Positions 18,206 through 30,745 of a DNA stretch of 64,000 bases are shown one piece after another. The translations under genes and the position numbers were made by a program. The DNA lies in NCBI RefSeq assembly GCF_003286085.1, contig NW_020825706.1, positions 2,914,001 to 2,978,000 on the forward strand, in the 5' to 3' direction. The notes under the pieces are model-generated. The model worked only from the letters and a program-made list of their open reading frames with translations, was not told where the DNA came from and made no database searches. Position 1 is the first letter of the stretch. The number at the start of each line of letters is the position of its first letter. The stretch is from Drosophila persimilis (lineage: Eukaryota; Arthropoda; Insecta; Diptera; Drosophilidae).

Positions 18206-20214
18206 ATGGTTGCCCAGGAGTCCGATAAAATGAAGGCGCTCGCGCTCAAGTTGTTCGAAATCAATGCGTTCAAATTCGGCGACTTCAAGATGAAGGTGGG
18301 GATCAATTCGCCGGTTTACTTTGATCTACGTGTAATTGTCAGCTATCCGGATGTGATGGTGAGTGTTTGTGCGTGTGGCTGTTTCTGTGATATCATCATT
18401 AGTGTATCATCATTACTGTACTTAATTTCCCTAGCAAACAGTCTCGGATTTGCTGGTGGAGCACATCAAGGAAGTGCCATTGAGCGCCAAGCATGTATGC
18501 GGCGTGCCCTATACGGCCCTGCCTCTGGCCACGATCGTCTCCGTGCAGCAGGGCACGCCGATGCTGGTGCGGCGGAAGGAGGCCAAAGCCTACGGCACCA
18601 AGAAGCTCATCGAGGGCATCTTCAATGCTGGGGACACCTGTCTGATTGTCGAGGATGTTGTCACATCGGGCTCAAGCATCCTGGAGACAGTTCGTGATCT
18701 GCAAAGCGAGGGTATTGTGGTTACCGACGCCGTTGTGGTAGTCGATCGAGAGCAGGGCGGCGTGGCCAACATAGCCCAACATGGCGTGAAGATGCACTCC
18801 CTCTTCACGCTGTCCTTCCTGCTGAACACCCTGCATGTGGCGGGCCGCATCGAGAAATCGACCGTGGACGCGGTGGCCAAGTACATAGCCGCCGCCCAGA
18901 TTAATAGCGATGGCTCTTTCGTGGGTGGCGATAAGCCCGATGTTACCGGAGGTGTGTATGCTCTATATTTTTTTAGTTCCCCCCCAGATATGGTAAAGAT
19001 AATGAATACATGACATGCGCGCATGTACGGTTTAGTCGGTCCCGATGAGCTCTGATTGCCCAGCGGCCACAAATCCCCATGCCCCCGGTCTGATTCAATT
19101 AGGGACGTGCCATAAACTACCGCCTAAATTAGCTTTTATTTTCCCTTTGATATAAATATTTGTTATACTGCCGCCATAAAAGCTGTTTCGCCCGACTGGT
19201 TTCCAATCTGCCTTGAGTAGAGAGCGACAAGATCAGGTTTGAGGCTACTTAAAGCCGGCACGTGATGCCAGAAAGCGTTCAATGAATTATGTCATGCTTA
19301 TCAGCTAATCGAGTGCCAAAGACCCTCTCCAATTGAATCTATTTAAAGGCATTCTCCCTGCTGATACTAAAAATACGCAAACGTTTGTGTTTCTTTCGCC
19401 AGCCAATGACTTGCAGCGCACCAAACTGACCTACGAGAGTCGCGCCAATCTGGCCAAGAGTGCGGTGGCCAAGCGCCTTTTCAACTTGATGGCCAGCAAG
19501 CAGACGAACCTCTGCCTGGCCGCCGATCTGACCAAGGCCGACGACATCCTGGACATAGCCGACAAGTGCGGCCCCCACATCTGCCTGCTCAAGACGCACG
19601 TGGACTTTGTTGAGGACTTTAGCGAGGGATTCATTACCAACCTGAAGTCACTGGCCAAGCGGCACAACTTTCTGCTCATGGAAGATCGCAAGTTTGCGGA
19701 TATTGGCAATACCGTTTCTCTGCAGTACGGCAAGGGCATATACAAGATCTCCAGCTGGGCGGATTTGGTGACAGCCCACACCCTTCCTGGTCGAAGCGTT
19801 CTTCAGGGCTTGAAGGCGGCTCTTGGCCCGGGTGATGCCAGCAAGGAGCGTGGTGTCTTTCTCCTGGCCGAGATGTCGGCCAGTGGCAATCTCATCGACG
19901 ACAAGTACAAGGAGAACAGCAACAAGATAGCCACCGAAGGTGCCGATGTGGACTTTGTGGCTGGTGTGGTGTGTCAGTCCTCCAAGACGTTCGCCTTCCC
20001 GGGACTGCTGCAGCTAACGCCCGGAGTGAAGATTGACGAGAGTGTGGACAAGCTGGGACAGCAGTACCAGACGCCCGAGCATGTGATCCAGGAGCGTGGC
20101 GCCGACATTGGCGTGGTGGGACGCGGCATTCTGCAGGCCTCCAATGTAGAGCAGGCGGCCCAGACGTACCGCGATCGCCTGTGGGCGGCCTATAAGGATC
20201 GCGTAGCCAAGTAA
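18206..20214 (+). CDS. r-l: bifunctional UMP synthase (OPRT + OMP decarboxylase)
   Basis: Catalyses the last two steps of de novo pyrimidine synthesis: orotate + PRPP to OMP, then OMP to UMP, in the cytosol. Exons 18206-18358, 18435-18951 and 19403-20214 give 493 residues, the size I recall for fly UMPS. The N-terminal OPRT domain (about 1-215) has the PRPP-binding motif VEDVVTSGS at 123-131. The C-terminal decarboxylase domain (about 224-493) has DRKFADIGN at 318-326, with the catalytic Asp-Lys-Asp set. The start is the first ATG, followed by the conserved [10 protein letters not shown] region. The second intron separates the two enzyme domains almost exactly. The 3' end converges with AnxB9. 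Confidence 0.96.
18952..19402 (+). other. r-l intron 2
   Basis: 451-bp intron at the boundary of the two catalytic domains. The donor is GTGTGT (weaker than consensus) and the acceptor tttcgccag. Open reading extends into it from both sides, but homology stops at the exon edges. Confidence 0.75.
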
Positions 20215-20480
20215 AGACAGAGGCTTCCCTTAGCATTCCGTATTTCAATTTGAATAGAAATTTCCCCCTACATTCGGTTTTGGTTAAATAATTTAAGCGC
20301 AACAAAAGACAAATTATTTTCACGATTTTAAAATGCATTTATGAATTGAACTCTAGATAAGAATTTTCCACAGAAAAACGTATCCAATGTTAAGATAAGA
20401 GTCACAACAAATAGAAGATAAAGTTACAACAATCGATGTGTGTGTTAATGATACGATAACAATAGTATATTATCTGATTC
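20215..20480. other. Convergent 3' ends of r-l and AnxB9
   Basis: 266 bases between the r-l stop and the most distal AnxB9 stop. AT-rich, with no canonical AATAAA for r-l; a variant such as AATAGA near 20254 may serve. Confidence 0.45.
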
Positions 20481-20534
20481 CTAGTAAGAAGCCAGACACT
20501 GCAATACGTAGCTATAGTCGCCGGATATATCGTC
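20481..20534 (-). CDS. AnxB9 terminal exon 3 (distal)
   Basis: Acceptor TTTACAG, then 17 codons reading [17 protein letters not shown] and a stop. Same length and phase as the other two; it lies only 266 bases from the r-l stop on the opposite strand. Confidence 0.88.
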   Translation of the reverse strand, partial: DDISGDYSYVLQCLASY

Positions 20535-23500
20535 CTGTAAATGAAATCGAGAGGAGGAGAACATTGTTGAATCTTACGTAGTTTTGCCATCGAACTAAGC
20601 AAACTTTATTGTTGTTAATAGCAAGCACAATACTATATTTATATGTGTGCATATATACAAGTACTATATGCAGAATAATTCACAAGGAAAAACACATGTA
20701 TACAAAATAAAACACACATAAAAAATCAGTATAATCGAGACGTTAGACGTTATTGCACAGAGGGAATTAGGAAACTACATAAATAATTTCATACGTTTCT
20801 TTTTTTGTTCTTTTAAGTTTGTTATTTCTTCGAAATGCAACATTTTCTGTTTTTTTTTTGTTTTTGGCTTTTTCTATTTTAGCAGTTGGGGGGGAAATTT
20901 GGGTGTATATATCGTATGCTGGCTGGATCCGCTCTACCAAGCCGCTAGTGTGACTAGCACATATCCAATATCGGTTTCCGCATCCTCCTGTGATGTTTGC
21001 AGGAAAGATAGAAGCGTGAAAAGAGCAAATATCAGAGCATTTTATTTTGTATACATTGCTTAAGGCTTGGCTTTAAGCCATAAGTAATTCTTTGTAAGAG
21101 AATGTTATAGGTTAAAATCGTGTAAAATGGTTGAAGGAAGGAATTCTTGGTTCTATTAGCATATATATTTATGATCTGATAGCAACATACATTTAAATTT
21201 TCGCGCGTTTTCTTTGTAAGTAACATGTACATGCCATCTACACGACATGTACTTTACATGCATAAGCAGTGTAAATGAACATTAGCGGAAAGCAGCTTAA
21301 GCAGTGTAAATCGCTTGAACTTACTTTTAAATTTTAAAGTACGTTATACTGATCAGGAATATATATCTATGAGAATAACCGTTTTTTTCTTCCACACACA
21401 TATCTTATATAAATTTTAAACCTTGAAAAACCATTGCCCAAGTTAATGAAAAGTGTTAAGCGACTAACAGAGCGCTGTTAGTAACATGACAGGCAGTGCA
21501 GTATATCCACAGAAACTCAAATTGAATTTTATATTTTTTCATCGTTTTTATTTTTTTTATTTTGTTGCGTTTTTTAACGATTTAAATAGCAAATGAGACT
21601 CGAAAAACAAAACAAAACCATAGCATAAGCTAAAACATAGTCAAATGTTATATATATATGTATAAGGATAAAATTATGTGCATGTTTCGTGCATAGTTAT
21701 AATAATTAACATGATGCGAGAGACGGTAGAACTGATTTGTAGAACTGAATCTAATTCTGTGGGCCTTAAATGCACTGTACATTGCTCGTCTTCTTGAAAA
21801 TCTTGTTCCAGTATAAAATCTACACGAAAGTGTTTAACTATTCGATATCTGAACTCTCTCTTTTTGTACATTCTATTAAGTGTATGTGATAGATAGCTTA
21901 AGGCTTGGAACAGACGACAGTGAAAAGGTATTGTTGGAGCTGATTCTTGATTTTTGGTTGGGGGTTTCTTTTCTAGAATCCAACAATGGCCAATAGGGCG
22001 CGCTTATAATCGCCAGATGTGTCGCCCTAAAAATATAGAATATGCCACGTTTTAATGTTTTTTTGTATGCACACAAATGAAATTAAATCAAGTTTAAGGG
22101 AAAGTTATGGCATTGCGGGAAAGTACTGGGAAAATATCTACAGAATAGATCGATGCATTGCGGATATAGAAGAATGAGTTATGAGGTTTGCATTATAAAA
22201 AAAAGAACAGCACCAAAGGCAGCTAAATGATTAGATGGATTATATATCTCTCTGACAGATACGCATTCGATGAGGTGTTATTTTTGGGGTATCACACCCC
22301 GTGCAAGGCACAATCAAATGAGTTAATTATAAGGATAGTAAAAATCGGTATTTACCTTGATCCACGACTCCAGGCTCTTGCCGTACTTGTTCTGGAATGC
22401 CTCCTTGATGTCACCCAGATCGATCTCCGAGCGACTGACAACGATGCGGATTAGCGTCTTGTCCTTGGTGCCCATGCCAGCCATGGAATCGTGCAGACGC
22501 TCCGAGAAGTAATCGATCTTGGACTTGCAGCACTTGACTATAGGAAGAATTTTAATCATAAGTAAATAATTCAATCAGTTAGGAGTCCAAAACGTACCAA
22601 TGGCAAGGAATCCCTTCTCCACAGAGCCACTGAATTCCTTCTTGATGGCCTTCTCGATGTCGTTGCCGGACAGGTTCTCGTATTCGAGGAAGATCTGACG
22701 CAGCTGCTGGTATGAGCGGGTGATGAGGATCGAGTTGAAGGTGGACTCATCAGTGCCCCACTGTCCCTCGCCGGCGTCGTGCAGAGCCTGAGCATCGGCG
22801 ATGGCCGCAGCCTCATCGACGCCCTGGTTCTCGTCACGATTGCCTTGGACGAGGGACACGCAGAGGCGCTTGAAGTGTCCACTGGTGTCGCCCTTCAGGT
22901 CCGACTCCAGAGACTTGCCAAAGCTCTGCTCGTAGAACTGGGCAATGGTCTTGATGCCATAGTTGGAGAGGGTGCAGAGGATCTCAATGATGGCCTCCTC
23001 ATCGGTACCCACTCCGGAGATGGCGTCGTGCAACTCCTGGGCATAGAACTGTGGCAGCGGTGTCATCAGAGCCAAAATCACATCCTCGAACTTGCCGCCC
23101 AGCTCCGACTTGAGGTCCGAAATCAGATCCTTGCCGTACGAGGTCTTAAAAGCCTCCGCAATCTCCAGACGCTGCACAATGCCGCGACGGGCCAGGATTT
23201 CAATGATCGCCTTCTCATCGGTGCCGAAGCCCTTCATGGCCTTGCGCAGGATTGCCGCATCCTCAACGGGATCGAAGGGATCTGCCGGGTAGACAGTGGG
23301 TGTGCACTAAAGATATAGAAACCACAGAGATTGAGTAAGTAAGTGAGTAACAAGCCTGAGTAATTCCTTATCACAGAGGGAGAGTGCGGCTGATGAATAC
23401 TTGTGTTTTTTTCTACATATGTGAGGCACGTAATACCCGTAAAGGTTCTGCTCTCTGACTCAGCAGCATTAAGCAGAACAATGTTTTTAGAACTTATTTA

Positions 23501-23925
23501 TACTATATACGATTATTTGCCTTTTTCCTTTTGTTATGCTAATTTAGCTTTGCATTGTACATTATCTGCGGTTCTTTCTTTTTTGGCACTGCTGTCAAGC
23601 TCTTATCAAAAAGAGACCTGATAGGAATTCCCAATCAACGGCACCTCATGCCCTATCTGTCAGTACTGGTTTTTCAGTAATTATCTCGACTACGAGTACT
23701 CTATACAATTTAATGAACGTGTAATTGCTCCAGTAAATTACAGATAATTGGTTTGTAGATTAAAGGAAAGACTTGGACTTTGTATGAATGGGATATCTTT
23801 CAGTGCAGAGAAACACCCTCTTTGGCTTAATAATATTAAGAAATAGAATACAATTCCTTCCCCAGATCCCCAGATTGAATCCATTCTCTACTCACCTTGA
23901 ACGGATAGTATTCAGCGGAGCTCAT
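20481..23925 (-). CDS. Annexin B9 (AnxB9), three alternative C-termini
   Basis: Calcium-dependent phospholipid-binding protein of the cytosol and inner membrane face; the fly protein is linked to the spectrin membrane skeleton and endosome sorting. Shared coding exons on the minus strand: 23925-23896 (10 residues from ATG), 23306-22598 and 22537-22356. These are completed by one of three 54-nt last exons at 22026-21973, 20987-20934 or 20534-20481, giving 324 residues each. Four annexin repeats are visible, with GFGTDE, GVGTDEE, QWGTDES and GMGTKDK marking their calcium loops. A 5' untranslated exon must exist, because a CAG acceptor sits 25 bases before the ATG (exon begins at 23950). Confidence 0.95.
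20934..20987 (-). CDS. AnxB9 terminal exon 2 (middle)
   Basis: Acceptor CATCACAG, then 17 codons reading [17 protein letters not shown] and a stop. Same length and phase as the other two. A minus-strand AATAAA lies downstream at 20605-20610. Confidence 0.88.
   Translation of the reverse strand, partial: EDAETDIGYVLVTLAAW
20988..22355 (-). other. AnxB9 introns and 3'UTR between alternative last exons
   Basis: Except for the exon at 21973-22026, this is AT-rich noncoding sequence with T-runs. It should act as 3'UTR for the proximal isoform and as intron for the others. Confidence 0.65.
21973..22026 (-). CDS. AnxB9 terminal exon 1 (proximal)
   Basis: CAG-type acceptor (TTTTTAG), then 17 codons reading [17 protein letters not shown] and a stop. 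It completes annexin repeat 4 and is the most annexin-like of the three ends. A minus-strand AATAAA lies downstream in the T-rich stretch near 21546-21560. Confidence 0.9.
   Translation of the reverse strand, partial: GDTSGDYKRALLAIVGF
23307..23895 (-). other. AnxB9 intron after the 10-codon first coding exon
   Basis: 589 bases, GTGAGT donor and TTTAG acceptor on the minus strand. No other feature seen. Confidence 0.75.
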
Positions 23926-23950
23926 TTTGATTTGGTTGTTTGTGGAAAAT

Positions 23951-26078
23951 CTGTAAATGGCATAATAATAATAAATAATAATAATAATAAAGCATAATTA
24001 TTATTAAATATTTGATGTGTAAAAGGAAACCAAATCGTGCTAGAGGTCGCATGGGAGCTAAAGAACGTGTTCAAACTCAAGACCGGGGCCCTGCCCTATG
24101 ACATCATTCTAGAGAGGGCCGTGTTGGAAACTCTCGCAGTACGCATACGCATCAAACTACACATTTTCCCCATTGATTTTACGTACCCAAAGAGCCTGAT
24201 GTTTTTCTAGTTTTATTTCTGCTTCAACCCGAACCAAGTTCAACGAAACGAACAACTGGAAAGGAAAGTGAAAGTTTTCAGTGGTTCGGTAGCTAGGGAA
24301 ATGGAACTTAAATTGGGCTTGGGCTTGTCTGATAAGTATAAATGTTGTTTCGTGATAGCTGCAATGAGCAAGACGAAACCCACACGAAATGGCCTTATAA
24401 ACGGATGAGCTCATTCCGTTCTGCTGTGGAACACATTGCGGACATGACACGTTTATGGCCAAGAGAGAGAAAGCTTCAGGGAAATGCCGCCACCCAGCCG
24501 ACATACTATCCGCATCACCTGCCTCTAGCATAACCAGTTGGGTTGTCAACTGGGACACTATCTTATTTTTTTTTTTTTTTTGGCACATTGAGCTGATATA
24601 ATCCGGAAAATCAATAGTGCCAAATGACTTTATAGTAAATGGTATTTTTGAACCAAGTTTCGGCAGGGGACATGCACATGTTGCGCCAGAAATATGCGTA
24701 GAAAGTCAACAGAAGATACAACAGAAAAAAACAACATTGAAAAAAGCAAAGACGTGGCGAAGCTTCCAAACAGGCCAAAACCATCAACAAAAACGCCTCT
24801 GCAGGCCAAAAGCTATAGAGCTATAAACAAACAACAATTTTCTTGGCCCCAACCATAAGATATTGTAGCTCTGGAACCGGTTGTTCTGGATTGTACATAC
24901 ATCTGCTTTTTTTTTGTGTTCAGACACAAAATTTATTGTTTTTTCTGGCAAACAAATTTTTGGAAGTGATGGAAGAACTTGAAAATCAAGAGACGACCAC
25001 TTGAATGCCCTTCATTGGGGATGGATGGGTTAGACATCCAATTATTCATTCATGACGTTCTTCTATAAATAGCCTCCAAATGATCATTAAGTATGAATCA
25101 TAGACTCGTGAGATCTGTGACGTCAATGTGAAGCTTTAGACGTGACTCGAGTTTTGAGACCGGAGAGAAAAACTAGAAAAAATGGGCCTTTAAAGAGAGC
25201 TCTGGAAATGGTCTAGCTCGTGACTCGTTCGAAAATGTGTGAATAATTTCATAAACAAAAGCTTTCCGACTTCGAACAACTCTTTTCGGACTGTACCTCG
25301 AATTTATATTCACGAATGTGTTTTATGGCAATGTTTAATAACTTAGTCGGTAGTAAACCTTGATGGCACACCTTTATAATTGCTCGACCTAAAATGCGAT
25401 ACCAATTGCAAGCAAAGGAATGTCACTTGACAACATACGATGCGATATGAGTAATACTATATAGTGCACTTGTATAGATGTGTCTGACTGTAGTTGGAAT
25501 GGAAGCTTCCTGGGTGTGCAATTGAAGTTGATTGAATTAAGTAGAGAGATCGGATAAGCAGCACGATTCTTTTTTATTCTAAAGAACTCAATTGGAAATA
25601 CTTTCGAAAAAGTAAAATAGAGTAAAATTGAAACGAGATGAACCACAAGTCACACGCGTCTGCGGCTGGGAGAGGAGAGCACAAAGCGTTAGAGAGAGAG
25701 CGAGACCGAGACCCCACCACATTTGATGATGTCATCTTTGGCTAGCAAATTAAGTGTTTTTTTCTCTCCTTTTATCTGGTTGTAGTTGAAAGGGGCGGCG
25801 CAAATTTCAATCGAAAAGTAAATAAATGTGAGATTTCATCTCTCTCTGGGTCCCAAGGTTGTGGCCACGTCCACGTTCAAGTGTTCTGTAGCTAATTCCC
25901 AGAATTACTCGTATAGTAATGCCCTTGGCATACGAAATCATACACTTTCTTTTGCACTTTTCGTTTGTTTTTGCACTTGTATTTTGTTGGTGGTCAGACA
26001 ATACGACACAACGGGGCGGGACACAACGGGAACTAACAAAATGGGTAATCTAGGAGTGAAATTCCACAATAAATTTAC
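23951..26078 (-). other. AnxB9 5' intron (inferred)
   Basis: About 2.1 kb between the acceptor before the coding start and a possible 5'UTR exon. It contains an ATA/AATAAT microsatellite at about 23962-24005, a T-run at about 24566-24581 and a GA-rich patch near 25690. No protein-coding evidence; the minus frame at 24157-24588 is low-complexity. Confidence 0.5.
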
Positions 26079-26136
26079 CAAGTGATATTTTTAACGTACA
26101 AACTTTTCGAAGCGAACTGTAAGCGAGAGAAGAAAA

Positions 26137-26176
26137 TACTGAATCATTTGACGCTCGCGGTCGTCACTTTTATATG
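26137..26176 (-). promoter_or_regulatory. Candidate AnxB9 promoter (TATA + Inr)
   Basis: Minus strand reads CATATAAAAG (26176-26167), then about 33 bases later TCAGTA (26142-26137), an initiator-like element. A donor-like GTAAAT follows at 26078, giving a short 5'UTR exon of about 60 bases. Spacing is roughly right, but this is inferred from motifs only. Confidence 0.45.
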
Positions 26177-26973
26177 TGGGGCTCTCTCTCTCTCTCTCAC
26201 TGTGGGGCCGCTGCCGCTTCCATTGGAATCATTGGAAGTGTAAAAGCCGGTGTATGGGATCCAAAAGAGAGAGAATGAGAGGGAGTATTGGGGTGTTGGT
26301 GAGTTGGCGTCTTATGGGGGGCATCGCTGGTTTACAGACTAATTGAAAATATCAGATTTTTCACTGGTTCTCGGATGAAAATTGATTAAATTATAATCTA
26401 TACACAGATTCCAATTAATTAATAGCATTATAAAGTTCTATGTATAAAGCTGTGTGTGCAGATCTCATCTAGATTGGAAAACCATGCTCTCCTAGGCTCT
26501 AGGCAAATACCGTATCTGGATGAATCACCAGATCAATGGAAGCTGCTGATGCGATAACCATGACGTGAATCTTAATATAGCTTTGATATTTACATAGTAA
26601 TAATGGCGCCACAGGGAAAAATGTGAGGAAATTATGAGTAATCTGTTTCCAGTATCTGTTTCCAAATTAAGTGGGTCAGTTCATAACGGCTAAAATTTTG
26701 AACCGCTGTCGCTCTTCTCTTTTGGTATTCATTTGAATTGTATTTATATTTGTATTTGTATTTACGGTATATTTGTAAAATTTGACGGTATATTTTGGTA
26801 TTTAATTTAATCGGTAATAACCGGTTGATAGCAATGCGTCCCATCCCAATGCATTTAACATTTTTGGGCAAAATACAAGAAATGCAAGTGTTTAAAATAA
26901 GCCAGTCAAGTAAAAAATAGGTTATTCAATTGTATAAAATTACGTCTTCAGGGCAGTGGGTTCTATATAGCTT

Positions 26974-27009
26974 GTAATATTCGACGGAATAACAGAAACG
27001 AGGAATATG
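26974..27009 (+). repeat. Dispersed repeat, copy C (5' fragment)
   Basis: Matches the first ~35 bases of copy A (GTAATATTCGACGGAATA then GAGGAATATG) and then diverges. It has the same orientation as copies A and B and also lies just upstream of a gene. Confidence 0.6.
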
Positions 27010-27049
27010 TATAATAGAACTTGAATTCGTCAGTATAGTTAAGGTATAT

Positions 27050-27131
27050 TTTTTAAATGAGACGGTATATTTTGGTATGTTTCTGAGGGTCGGACGCTAT
27101 ATTTTTTGTCCACAAATCCGCGGTCACACTG
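27050..27131 (+). promoter_or_regulatory. Cortactin promoter: Motif 6 copies plus Motif 1
   Basis: Two GGTATATTTT elements fitting the Motif 6 consensus (KTYRGTATWTTT) and a degenerate third are followed by CGGTCACACTG, an exact Motif 1, at 27121-27131. The pairing of Motif 6 upstream of Motif 1 is a known TATA-less Drosophila promoter class. The ATG is about 270 bases downstream. Confidence 0.72.
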
Positions 27132-27398
27132 CACTCCATTCAATAATTCCTTTTCGGCAATTGTTTAAAAAAATTGTTTAAACATTTCCCGATAAACGTT
27201 CGACAACATTCTGCTACTTTTACAGCATCTGTTCTGCATTTATAGTTTGTGAGAAGCCCGTAAGTAAATCATAAATAGCCGCTATGCAGTTATGCAGCGA
27301 CACAGCCCCTCCCATTTATTATCTGAATGTAAAAGAAAACCTGCCCCGCCGACTAGTGTGTGTTTATCTTTTGTGGCAGATAAGGATAAGCCAGTAGT

Positions 27399-29232
27399 AT
27401 GTGGAAAGCAAGTGCTGGTCATCAGATACAGGCCACGAGTGCCGCCGAAGATGATGACTGGGAGACCGATCCGGATTTTATCAACGATGTCAATGAACAA
27501 GAGCAGCGCTGGGGATCGAAGACGATCGATGGCAGTGGCCGCACAGCGGGCGCCATTGAGTGAGTCATTATCTCATTAATTTCGCTGGAAATACGAGTTC
27601 ATTGTTTTCATTAATGTTCTTTCCCTGTTTACAACAATGCCAGCATGGACAAGTTGCGCGAAGAGACGGAACGCTCGGACTTGGACAAGAAAAAGCAATT
27701 ATTAAAGGATCAGAATGCTGGCTATGGCTACGGTGGAAAGTTCGGTGTGGAGAAGGATCGAATGGACAAGTCGGCGGTGGGCCATGACTACCAGGAAAAG
27801 GTGGCTAAGCATGCCTCGCAGAAGGATTACAGCGACGGATTCGGTGGTAAATTTGGTGTGCAATCAAATCGTGTTGACAAATCAGCTGTGGGCTGGGATC
27901 ACATCGAGAAGGTTGAGAAGCATGCCTCACAGAAGGATTACTCGTCGGGCTTTGGTGGCAAATTCGGTGTGCAATCGGATCGAGTGGATAAATCGGCCGT
28001 CGGTTGGGATCACATTGAAAAGGTCGAAAAACACGAGTCACAGAAGGGTAAGAGATTCTCATTCTGATGGCTCAACAACACTATAGCCACGATTCTTTGT
28101 TCTAGATTACTCCAAGGGCTTTGGGGGTAAATTTGGTGTCCAGGAGGATCGTAAGGACAAATCCGCGGTGGGCTGGGATCATAAAGAGGCCCCACAAAAG
28201 CATGCCAGCCAGGTGGATCATAAGGTCAAGCCAGTCATTGAGGGAGCTAAACCTTCGAATCTGCGTGCCAAATTCGAGAATCTGGCCAAGAACTCCGAGG
28301 AGGAGTCGCGCAAGCGATCCGAAGAGCAGAAACGTTTGCGCGAGGCTAAAGACAAGCGGGATCGGGAGGAGGCAGCCAAGCAGACGGTCGCGGAGAACAC
28401 TCCCCGAACCTCTACTGAAACGCCGCCACCGAAGGGCAGTCGGGCGGCCATCCAGACGGGTCGGGCTGGAGGCATTGGCAATGCCATCAGTGCGTTCAAT
28501 CAAATGCAATCACCCGTCTCTGAGACACCTCCGGCACGCAAGGAACCCATTGTCATTCCCAAAGCACTGCCGCCTAAAGTGGAAGTGGCTGACGAACCAC
28601 AACCAGAGTCACCAGCTCCGGTTGCTGCTGCTGTTCCTGCTCCCGCTCCTGCGCCTGTTGTGGTCAAAGAGGCAGCACCCCCCGCAAAGGTCATTGCTCG
28701 ACCTCCGGATGTTGTGCCTCAGATTGAGGTTGAGACCGTGGACACGCCCCCCAGAAGTGAACCCACATCCCCAGCGCATGAGCCAACGCCTCAAGTGCAA
28801 CGTCAGGCCGAACCGCAATCGCAACCGCAACCTGAACCTGAGCGAGAGCCTGTGGCGGAACCGCTATATCAAAATCAGGCGGAGATTAAGGCTGCCTCGC
28901 CACAGCCACCGGCAGCTTCCCCCCTTCCACCATCAACGAATGGTGCCACGCCTGAGCCTGCCCCAGAAGCTGGTGCTGCTGCTGCCACAACCTCTGAGGA
29001 GGCCATCTATGCAAACTCTGATAATCTTGCCGACTACTTGGAGGACACTGGCACACATGCCCTGGCGCTCTTCGACTACCAGGCGGCCGATGATGATGAG
29101 ATATCGTTCGATCCCGACGATTTGATCACCCACATCGAGAAGATCGATGATGGGTGGTGGCGTGGACTGTGCAAGAATCGCTATGGCCTCTTTCCGGCCA
29201 ACTATGTGCAGGTTGTCGAACAAAATTCCTAA
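27399..29232 (+). CDS. Cortactin: Arp2/3-binding actin regulator
   Basis: Cytoplasmic actin-nucleation promoting factor at cortical and branched actin. Exons 27399-27559, 27644-28047 and 28106-29232 give 563 residues. The N-terminus starts [10 protein letters not shown] as in other cortactins and holds the acidic Arp2/3 motif [10 protein letters not shown]. Four ~37-residue cortactin repeats ([17 protein letters not shown] type) span about 80-226, fewer than the six and a half of the human protein. A Lys/Arg/Glu-rich helix and a long Pro-rich region follow. The SH3 domain at about 505-563 has [20 protein letters not shown] and GLFPANYV intact. The start is certain from family N-terminus conservation. 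Confidence 0.97.
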
Positions 29233-30745
29233 GTTCCATGAAACAGTATGCTTCCGTTTGAAATTCACGATAGAACAAAATCAAATTGTATTTACTTTAC
29301 TTACTAACCGAAACAACAAATAATACAGATGTTGGATTATAAAATCGATCCACTACTAACCCAAACCCATTTTGTGTGCCCCTCCCCCCACAAGCATTGT
29401 GTCCCATTTTGTGTGCAACGAACTGCTAGAGATTGAAATTATTATTGTAATTTGTTATTCTAGCACTTGAACGAACTATTCATGGTATTCCATATATATT
29501 TGATATATCATTTACAAAAATGACCATTTTACATTCTTTTTGTATCATTTAATAGTATATTTTTCAAAGAAAATACTATGCCAAACTATATTTATGTTTT
29601 TCGCCTTAAGAAATCGCATGTGCAAAAATTTTTACATTATTCATTTGATATTTTATTAGTTGCTTATGAAGTTTTTGATGATGTGTCAAAAGAACGATTT
29701 TGCTCTTTTTAAATTGTATAAAGTCTATGAATGTTTCCCATGTCAGGTAAAATCTAATGTTAAAGACAGTCACAACAGAAAAGTCTGCTCTTTTGATAAA
29801 TAAATACTTAATAAAGTTTATCAATAACAAATATTATTTAAGGATGGTTTTCAGAGTCACGACGTCGTTTGGTTTCCTCTTTAGTGTGTGGTAGGGCCTT
29901 TGCAGGGCTGCTTCTCTTGAATAAAGTGCCTTTTTTTCTTATCTTTTGCCTACACACTTGACCCAAACAGTGAATAATTCAAGGGATACTTACAATTGCT
30001 GAAATGGCGTACTATATACTGGTCGTTTGTAATGAATCATATCATTTATGGTGCAGTGGCAGTGACAGTGGCGGCTGGACAAAGGGAATGAGAACTTTGC
30101 ATTGTGCCGATTAGTCAGTTTTTTCTTTTCAAGAACAAGCCATATTTCCATAGCTTAGACACGGCGACATGTTATTTAGCTTATCACAAATATTGGGCGT
30201 CGGATCACAATCGAAAGAAATGTCAGACCAAATCAAAATCAGTAACCGATAAAATTGATTTATAAATTGAATTTTTGATTTTAGAGGGTATTACGATAAA
30301 GTGTGCGTGTTGTGGGTAGCGTTGGAAATACTACATTGAGATTGTCTGTCAAGTCAAATGCTTGTGTGGGACGGGGTCTAAATCTCGTAATTGTATACGC
30401 GTAAACTTACCGTAAACCTGTGGTTAATGATAAAACAGAGGGCCAGATAGCGAGGGAGAGAATAGTCCCAGCCCCTACGGAAAATTTGTCGTACGTCATG
30501 GGGCGTGGGCACGAATCTGCTGAGGGTCCTGAGGTATTATCAAAAAATCCCCTATCAAAAAACGCTCCAGCCAGCCGTTGGTGGGCACGGCATGTTTTCT
30601 CGCTCTGCCCCCTCTGTCCCTCGGGGGCTGTAATCAGCAAAACATAAGCCTCGCGAGCGAGCTACTGCCGGCAGCCAGAGAGAGAGCAGAGGCAGCATTT
30701 GTATTTCGAATAAATAGCGGCTACAGTTAAACGCCAGCACTCGTC
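29233..30745. other. Cortactin 3'UTR and Cortactin-Mvl intergenic region
   Basis: Cortactin poly(A) candidates AATAAA occur at 29799-29804 and 29810-29815. The remainder holds no gene that I can support. The mirrored open frames at 30407-30740 are in the Mvl promoter area and have no family resemblance. Confidence 0.55.

Larger units (their letters stand above)
26177..27398. other. AnxB9-Cortactin divergent intergenic region
   Basis: Contains a CT run (26183-26199, likely GAGA-factor type), GGTATATTT motifs at about 26766-26800, a short copy C of the dispersed repeat (26974-27009), and the Cortactin promoter elements at 27050-27131. No coding sequence before 27399. Confidence 0.6.

Noticed and set aside
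30407..30740. Mirrored open frames on both strands upstream of Mvl
   Set aside because: Short, no family resemblance, and coincident with the Mvl promoter area.
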